Notes under the pieces: model-generated
The model's database searches: none
Told to the model about the DNA's origin: nothing
What the model saw: only the letters and a program-made list of their open reading frames with translations
NCBI RefSeq assembly: GCF_900102695.1
Contig: NZ_FMVW01000004.1
Location: 280,457 to 344,456, forward strand
Reading direction: 5' to 3'
DNA length: 64,000 bases
Source: Afifella marina DSM 2698
Lineage (GTDB): Bacteria > Pseudomonadota > Alphaproteobacteria > Rhizobiales > Afifellaceae
Shown here: positions 59,180 through 64,000 of the stretch, piece after piece
Layout of the letters: every line of letters begins with the position of its first letter
Position numbering within the stretch: the stretch's first letter is position 1
Made by a program: the position numbers and the translations under genes

Positions 59180-60394
59180 TCAGCGGCGCGCGACACCCGG
59201 CAATGCGAGATACTTCTCCACGGCGCTGGCCACCGCCTCGCTCGTGCGCTCTCGCCATTCATCCGACTGAAAAAGCTTCTCGTCCACATTATTGGAAAGA
59301 TAGCCGAGTTCCAAGAGCACCGAGGGCACGTCCGGAGCCTTGAGAACGCGAAAGGATGCGCCCCGGCGAGGCTTCTTGTTGAGGACCATCTCCGCGCTCA
59401 GATCCTTTACGAGATCGGCTGCGAAGCGCATCGAGAGGTTGCGGGTCTCGCGCCGCGCCAGATCGAACAGGATCGTCGCCACCTCGTCCGGCTGATCTTC
59501 GATGGCGAGGCCCGCCAGAATGTCGGCGCGGTTTTCGCGCGCGGCGAGGCGCGCTGCGAGCACGTCCGACGCTTCTTCCGAGAGCGTGTAGACGGTGGCG
59601 CCACGCACGTAATCCTGCGGCACGGTATCGGCATGCACCGAAATGAACAGCGCTGCCCCCTCACGTCTGGCGAAGGCCACGCGCTTGCCGAGCGACAGGA
59701 AGACATCGTCGTCGCGCGTGAGGATCGGGATCGTCTTGCCACGCTCGAGCAGCACTTCCCGCAACGCCTTCGAAAAGCTGAGCGTGATGTCCTTTTCCAA
59801 GAGCCCATCTGAACTGATCGCACCGGAATCGATGCCGCCGTGGCCAGGATCGATGACGACGACCGGGCGGCTGTCGGCCGTCTCAGGCCGATCGATCGGG
59901 ATTTCGTGGCTCTCGGGTGATGCGCCCTCCTCCCCCTCCTGAAGCGAGGCGAGCGCTGGCGTGGGTTCGCTGATCGGCGCGGCTGCCTCCGAAAAGGCTT
60001 CCGCCGTGGAGGGAACCATATCGAGGACAAGGCGGGCCGGTTGCTCGGCAACTCCTGGCATCAGGTAGGATTTTTCCACCTCCACCGGACCCGTGAGGTC
60101 CAAGACCACGCGACCCCGCGAGGCCGCGATCTGGCCGAAGCGATAATCGCTGACGAGACCTATGGCCTTGGTCTTGGAGGCCGGCGCAGCAAATTCCGTA
60201 TCGGGAAGATCGACAACAAGCCGATAGGGAGCGCGTAACCGCAAGATGTGAAATCGAGGCTCTCCTTCCACATCGAGCACCATACGCGTGCGCTCACTAT
60301 CTCCGACAACACGGATGTCGGAAACCTTCGCGGCAAGGGCTGGAGAAGCTGCAAGCCAAGGCAAGACGAGCAGCATGAGGGCGAAGCGGACCAT
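59180..60394 (-). CDS. amiC: N-acetylmuramoyl-L-alanine amidase (AmiC-like)
   Basis: Periplasmic zinc amidase that splits septal peptidoglycan for cell separation, 404 aa. Signal peptide MVRFALMLLVLPWLAASPALA; an AMIN domain follows (VSDIRVVGDSERTRMVLDVEG in part); after a linker rich in Glu and Pro comes the Amidase_3 domain with zinc ligands in VVIDPGHGGIDSGA, the Glu around LLEKDITLSFS, and FISVHADTVP. ATG at 60394 is chosen for AGAAGG 6 nt upstream; a GTG at 60400 is in frame. It is divergent from rne. Confidence 0.94.
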   Translation of the reverse strand: MVRFALMLLVLPWLAASPALAAKVSDIRVVGDSERTRMVLDVEGEPRFHILRLRAPYRLVVDLPDTEFAAPASKTKAIGLVSDYRFGQIAASRGRVVLDLTGPVEVEKSYLMPGVAEQPARLVLDMVPSTAEAFSEAAAPISEPTPALASLQEGEEGASPESHEIPIDRPETADSRPVVVIDPGHGGIDSGAISSDGLLEKDITLSFSKALREVLLERGKTIPILTRDDDVFLSLGKRVAFARREGAALFISVHADTVPQDYVRGATVYTLSEEASDVLAARLAARENRADILAGLAIEDQPDEVATILFDLARRETRNLSMRFAADLVKDLSAEMVLNKKPRRGASFRVLKAPDVPSVLLELGYLSNNVDEKLFQSDEWRERTSEAVASAVEKYLALPGVARR

Positions 60395-60400
60395 GCCCAC

Positions 60401-60870
60401 CTTCTTCAGTTCTTAGAAAACGCCTCGCTTCTCTCTAAAGGATGTGGCAAGGCAAAGGCGAGCGAATGTGGTTTTCGCGTCTCCACGTCGCAACGTTCTC
60501 TTGAATCGAACGAAGCTCGTTTATAAGAGAGAGAATGACGGATTCTTCTCCGGCTGTCATCGGGTGCGGCGTTGTAAAGATCAACGCCCTTCAGCCGACT
60601 GTACGGAGGCGAAGACGGACCAGCCGGACGCACCGCTGGTCTCAGGCGGCATGAGCCGCAACGACTTGGAAAGGCAGCCCATGGGTGACCGCGCCCGCAA
60701 CGCTCAGCAGCTGATGGTTCTGCCGCAAAGGCAGATCGCGCAGCAGCCGATGCTTCCGCGGCGACACGCGCTGGCGCCTGTTCTCCCCTTATTCACATTT
60801 GGCCCCGGCCGCGCGCCAAGAGCAACTGGCGCGCCTGACGCATATCCGGCCCGGGGCGGAGTCACACACT
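60401..60870. other. shared upstream region of the amidase gene and rne
   Basis: 470 nt. A candidate rne promoter is TTGAAT (60501-60506) and TATAAG (60522-60527) with a short 15 nt spacer; it overlaps a small inverted repeat AACGA-AGC-TCGTT. It would give a leader of about 340 nt, similar in size to the autoregulatory rne leader of E. coli. An open plus-strand frame at 60444-60947 overlaps the rne start and has no family resemblance. Confidence 0.4.
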
Positions 60871-63594
60871 ATGTCGAACAAGATGCTCATCGACGCGGCC
60901 CACCCGGAAGAGACCCGGGTCGTGGTGCTGCGCGGCGACAAGGTTGAAGAATTTGATTTTGAATCAGCGGAAAGAAGACAACTTCGAGGCAACATCTATC
61001 TGGCGAAGGTAACGCGGGTCGAGCCGTCACTGCAGGCCGCCTTCGTCGATTATGGCGGCAACCGGCACGGCTTTCTGGCCTTCTCGGAGATCCACCCAGA
61101 CTATTACCAGATCCCGTTCGCCGACAGGCAGGCGCTTCTCGACGCGGAAGAATCCGACCGCGACGAGGATTCCGACAATCATGGCGGTGACGCCCACGGC
61201 GACGACACCCCCGCAAAGGCGGACAAGTCGTCCGATGACGATTCCGACGACGACACCAACGGCGACGACACCAACGGCGACGACACCAACGGCGACGATA
61301 ACGACGCCGACCATGCCGTCGAAAGCGTCGGCGCGGAAGATGCGATGGAGGAGGTGCCGGAACGGCGCCGCCAGCGCGCCAAGCAGTACAAGATCCAGGA
61401 AGTCATCAAACGCCGCCAGGTTCTTCTGGTGCAGGTGGTCAAAGAGGAGCGCGGCAACAAAGGCGCTGCGCTGACGACGTACCTGTCGCTCGCAGGTCGC
61501 TACTCGGTCCTGATGCCGAATACGGGTCGCGGCGGCGGCATTTCCCGCAAGATCACCGACCCAGCCGACCGCAAGCGCTTGAAGAGCATTGCGGCTGGGC
61601 TTGAGGTGCCGTCGGGAATGGGCGTCATCCTCCGCACCGCGGGCGCCTCCAGAACGAAGACCGAGATCAAGCGCGATTTCGAATATCTTCTCAGATTGTG
61701 GGAGAACGTTCGCGATCTGACGCTGAAATCTGCGGCACCAACCCTCGTTTACGAGGAAGGCAGTCTCGTCAAACGCTCCATCCGCGATCTCTATTCGCGC
61801 GAGATCGACCAGGTCATGGTCGCTGGCGAAGAAGCCTATCGCGAGGCGAAGGACTTCATGCGCATGCTCATGCCGAGCCATGCCAAGAATGTTCAGCCCT
61901 ACCGTGATGCCGCCCCGATCTTCTCGCGCCATTCGGTGGAGCGTCAGCTCGAAGCGATGTTCCTGCCGCAGGTCACTTTGCGCTCCGGCGGCTACATCGT
62001 GATCAATCAGACCGAGGCGCTCGTCGCCATCGACGTCAATTCGGGCCGTTCGACGCGTGAACATTCGATCGAGGACACCGCGGTTCGAACGAACCTCGAA
62101 GCGGCCGAAGAGGTCGCGCGCCAATTGCGGCTGCGCGATCTGGCGGGCCTTATCGTCATCGACTTCATCGACATGGAGGAGAAGCGCAACAACCGGGCTG
62201 TCGAACGCAAGCTGAAGGATTGCCTGCGCTTCGACCGCGCACGTATCCAGCTCGGGCGTATCTCACATTTCGGTTTGATGGAGATGTCGCGGCAGCGCCT
62301 CAGGACCGGCGTCTTGGAGAGTTCGACAGCGCTCTGCCATGCCTGCCATGGCACCGGCCAGGTTCGCTCCGTCGCGTCTCTCGCGCTGCAGCTCCTGCGT
62401 ATGCTGGAAGAGCACCTCATTCAGGACCGCAGCCGCAATCTCGAAGTGTCGACGCGTCCGGACGTTGCGCTTTACGTGCTCAACCAGAAGCGCTCGCATC
62501 TCGCCGACCTCGAACGCCGCTTCGCGGTTTCGATCAGCGTTGCCGGGGATGCACCGGATGCAGCCTCGGGCTTCACCATCGATCGGGCCGACCTCTCCGA
62601 GGAGGAACCGCCCCACTCTGCAGCCGTGGCGATGCTCGACGTGTCTGACCTCGACGAGCCTGCTCCGGCCGACGTCGAGGATGAGAGCGAAGCGAGCGCA
62701 GATGAAGACGGCGAGGACGGCGGCCGCCGCGGGGGCCGCCGGCGCAAGCGTCGTCGTCCGAAAGGCGAGCGAGCCGAAAGCGATCGCTCGGAGACGGAGA
62801 CCGCCACCTCGGAAGCTGCCGCGGCAAGCGACGGCGAAGCGCGGCGGGACGACAGCTCAGATGACGACGACGGTGACGAGACGAAGCCGAAGAAGCGGCG
62901 CCGTGGCCGCCGCGGTGGAAGGCGGCGCGGTCGCAATCGCGATGAGCAGCAGGATGCAAGCGCAACGAACGGCGACAATGCGCAAGATCGCGGTTCAAGC
63001 TCCAACGACGACGATGGGGACGACGATGGGGACGACGACCGCGCAGACGCGCGTCCCTCTGAGGCCGAAGGGCAGAACGACGTAACGAACCTCTCGGAAA
63101 CTTCGGAAGCCCCGTCGCCGGAGCAAGCCTCTCCGGCGGAGCAGACTTCTGCGGCAGTCGAAGCGGCGCAGGAAACTGCGGGTGCCGAGGCTTCCAGCGA
63201 GACGACGGTGGAGCAGCATTCGCTCCCAGCCGCCACGGAACAGGTCGGCGCGGAACAGGTCGGCACGGAACAGGTCGGCACGGACGCAGCGAGTGAGACA
63301 AAGGCTGAGCCCGCCTCAAGCGAAGACGCTGCCGAAGAAGACGAAAACCGTTCCAGCTACGAAGAAGCCAAGGACGAGAACGCCGATCGCGTAGCGGAAG
63401 CGGCAATGCCCGCCGAACCAGAGGCTGCCGAAAGGGGCGCTCGGGCGAGCGACACGTCCGAAGAAGAACAGCAAAAAGACGAGACCGCTTCGGCGCAGGC
63501 CGACGTTGCCGAAAAGGCCGAGGACGAGGAGCCGAAGGACGATCCGAACCGGCCGAAGCGCGTCGGCTGGTGGCAGCGTCGTTCATTCCTTTGA
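60871..63594 (+). CDS. rne: ribonuclease E
   Basis: Endoribonuclease and degradosome scaffold, 907 aa. It begins MSNKMLIDAAHPEETRVVVL; the S1 domain (IYLAKVTRVEPSLQAAFVDYG) is split by a highly acidic insertion of about 70 residues with DDTNG repeats; the catalytic core has ALVAIDVNSGRST and LIVIDFIDM with the active-site Asp, and the zinc-link Cys pair is in LCHACHGTGQVRS. The C-terminal half is disordered, alternating Arg-rich RNA-binding (RRGGRRRKRRRPKG) and acidic stretches, and ends in the conserved RVGWWQRRSFL. The start is chosen over a frame open from 60799. Confidence 0.96.
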   Translation: MSNKMLIDAAHPEETRVVVLRGDKVEEFDFESAERRQLRGNIYLAKVTRVEPSLQAAFVDYGGNRHGFLAFSEIHPDYYQIPFADRQALLDAEESDRDEDSDNHGGDAHGDDTPAKADKSSDDDSDDDTNGDDTNGDDTNGDDNDADHAVESVGAEDAMEEVPERRRQRAKQYKIQEVIKRRQVLLVQVVKEERGNKGAALTTYLSLAGRYSVLMPNTGRGGGISRKITDPADRKRLKSIAAGLEVPSGMGVILRTAGASRTKTEIKRDFEYLLRLWENVRDLTLKSAAPTLVYEEGSLVKRSIRDLYSREIDQVMVAGEEAYREAKDFMRMLMPSHAKNVQPYRDAAPIFSRHSVERQLEAMFLPQVTLRSGGYIVINQTEALVAIDVNSGRSTREHSIEDTAVRTNLEAAEEVARQLRLRDLAGLIVIDFIDMEEKRNNRAVERKLKDCLRFDRARIQLGRISHFGLMEMSRQRLRTGVLESSTALCHACHGTGQVRSVASLALQLLRMLEEHLIQDRSRNLEVSTRPDVALYVLNQKRSHLADLERRFAVSISVAGDAPDAASGFTIDRADLSEEEPPHSAAVAMLDVSDLDEPAPADVEDESEASADEDGEDGGRRGGRRRKRRRPKGERAESDRSETETATSEAAAASDGEARRDDSSDDDDGDETKPKKRRRGRRGGRRRGRNRDEQQDASATNGDNAQDRGSSSNDDDGDDDGDDDRADARPSEAEGQNDVTNLSETSEAPSPEQASPAEQTSAAVEAAQETAGAEASSETTVEQHSLPAATEQVGAEQVGTEQVGTDAASETKAEPASSEDAAEEDENRSSYEEAKDENADRVAEAAMPAEPEAAERGARASDTSEEEQQKDETASAQADVAEKAEDEEPKDDPNRPKRVGWWQRRSFL
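61249..61293 (+). repeat. three perfect 15 nt repeats in the RNase E S1 insertion
   Basis: GACGACACCAACGGC occurs three times in tandem (61249, 61264, 61279), encoding DDTNG each time. A fourth, broken copy follows. The identity of the copies suggests a recent slippage expansion. Confidence 0.9.
63238..63282 (+). repeat. three 15 nt repeats in the RNase E tail
   Basis: GAACAGGTCGGCACG occurs at 63238 (one base different), 63253 and 63268, encoding EQVGA, EQVGT and EQVGT in the disordered tail. Confidence 0.88.
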
Positions 63595-63613
63595 ACATAG
63601 CGATCGCTCATTG

Positions 63614-63651
63614 AGCTAAAAAAGAGCCCGCCCGGGACACCGGGCGGGCTC
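63614..63651 (-). terminator. hairpin between rne and the transposase remnant
   Basis: A 12 bp stem, GAGCCCGCCCGG (63624-63635) with CCGGGCGGGCTC (63640-63651). The T-run (TTTTTT) follows only on the minus strand, so it would act on transcription leaving the insertion sequence; it may also help end rne. Confidence 0.75.
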
Positions 63652-63663
63652 AGACTGCTGACG

Positions 63664-63696
63664 AACCCCGTCATTTTTGGCGGGGTTTGTTTTTTG
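63664..63696 (+). terminator. rho-independent terminator of rne
   Basis: AACCCCGTC (63664-63672) pairs with GGCGGGGTT (63679-63687) and is followed by TGTTTTTT on the plus strand, 70 nt past the rne stop. Confidence 0.8.
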
Positions 63697-63756
63697 TGGT
63701 GATGCGGATCGCTGCTCGATTTTGTCTGTCTACGTCGAAGCGGATGCTGGGGGCCC

Positions 63757-64000
63757 TCATGCGGGGCTCGGAGCCGGCATCCGGCTGAGTGCGATGGCCA
63801 TCTTCTTGATGTTCTGAGCGGCGGCGGCGAGCAGGCACTGGCTGGAGACGCGGCTCAGACTTCGGAACCGGGCGTAGCGGTGGCCATGGAGCTGCTTTGC
63901 ATCGGCAAAGGAGCGTTCCACCGTCTCCTTGCGCCGCTTGTAGATCGCTTTGCCCCAGGGTGTCAGGCGATGGGCATCGGTCCTTTCGCGGCTTTCGGTC
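63757..64000 (-). mobile_element. C-terminal end of an IS1182-like transposase gene (partial)
   Basis: Minus-strand open frame entering from the right edge and stopping at TGA 63759-63757, 80 codons visible. It contains YKRRKETVERSFADAKQLHGHRYARF (in part) followed by CLLAAAAQNIKKMA, the typical C-terminus of IS1182-family DDE transposases, with the conserved Glu in ETVERSF. The insertion sequence end should lie between here and about 63697, but I could not define the terminal inverted repeat from one end. Whether the full element is intact cannot be seen. Confidence 0.85.

Noticed and set aside
60444..60947. 167 aa plus-strand frame upstream of rne
   Set aside because: Overlaps the start of rne and shows no family-like sequence; more likely leader RNA.
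61249..61293. CRISPR-like array
   Set aside because: Units are 15 nt, directly tandem without spacers and in frame within rne; this is a coding repeat.

Overview
The window is a stretch of high-GC chromosome from an alphaproteobacterium, most likely of the order Hyphomicrobiales (Rhizobiales). The evidence is the gene content and order: a nuoA-to-L operon, a sufS2-B-C-D-S1-T-A operon as in Agrobacterium, tig/clpP/clpX/lon/hupB in a row, glnB-glnA behind a sigma-54-type promoter, an Omp25/31-type barrel, and mrcA next to prfB. A PpsR/CrtJ-type repressor lies divergent to a bacteriophytochrome, which suggests a lineage with or derived from bacteriochlorophyll-based phototrophy. No photosynthesis structural genes lie in the window, so this is inference.

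Layout. 1-11.9 kb (minus strand): complex I operon nuoA-B-C-D-E-F-x-G-H-y-I-J-K-L, with nuoL cut by the window edge; x (102 aa) and y (71 aa, two membrane helices) are unrecognised small ORFs. 11.9-14.3 kb: a CPBP-family membrane protein and a von Willebrand A/RTX calcium-repeat protein. 15.0-22.4 kb: tRNA-Asp, tRNA-Val, HU, Lon, ClpX, ClpP, trigger factor and tRNA-Leu, a protein folding and proteolysis block. 22.5-26.2 kb: NAD(P)H-hydrate repair enzyme, then glnB-glnA. 26.6-31.9 kb: parE, an outer-membrane barrel and a DEAD-box RNA helicase. 31.9-39.2 kb (minus): the suf Fe-S assembly operon with an Irr-type palindrome upstream. 39.2-45.0 kb: an alpha/beta hydrolase, ppsR, a biliverdin-binding histidine kinase, an overlapping FixJ-like response regulator and a small possible ribbon-helix-helix protein. 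45.1-55.3 kb: GGDEF/EAL protein, anmK, tyrS, a large AsmA-like protein, a Bcp peroxiredoxin and an M23 endopeptidase. 55.4-63.6 kb: prfB with a readable +1 frameshift site, mrcA (PBP1A), an amidase and rne. The right edge holds the C-terminus of an IS1182-like transposase.

How the genes fit together. Most of the window is core genome: respiration (complex I), Fe-S assembly that would supply it, protein quality control, nitrogen status sensing (GlnB and glutamine synthetase) and peptidoglycan synthesis and recycling. The accessory signal is the light-sensing cluster at 39.9-45.0 kb. There a red/far-red photoreceptor kinase could signal through its own DNA-binding response regulator, act on PpsR, or both. 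Other points worth a look are the two unassigned nuo ORFs, the orphan VWA-RTX protein, the histidine-rich end of trigger factor and the acidic repeat insertion in RNase E.
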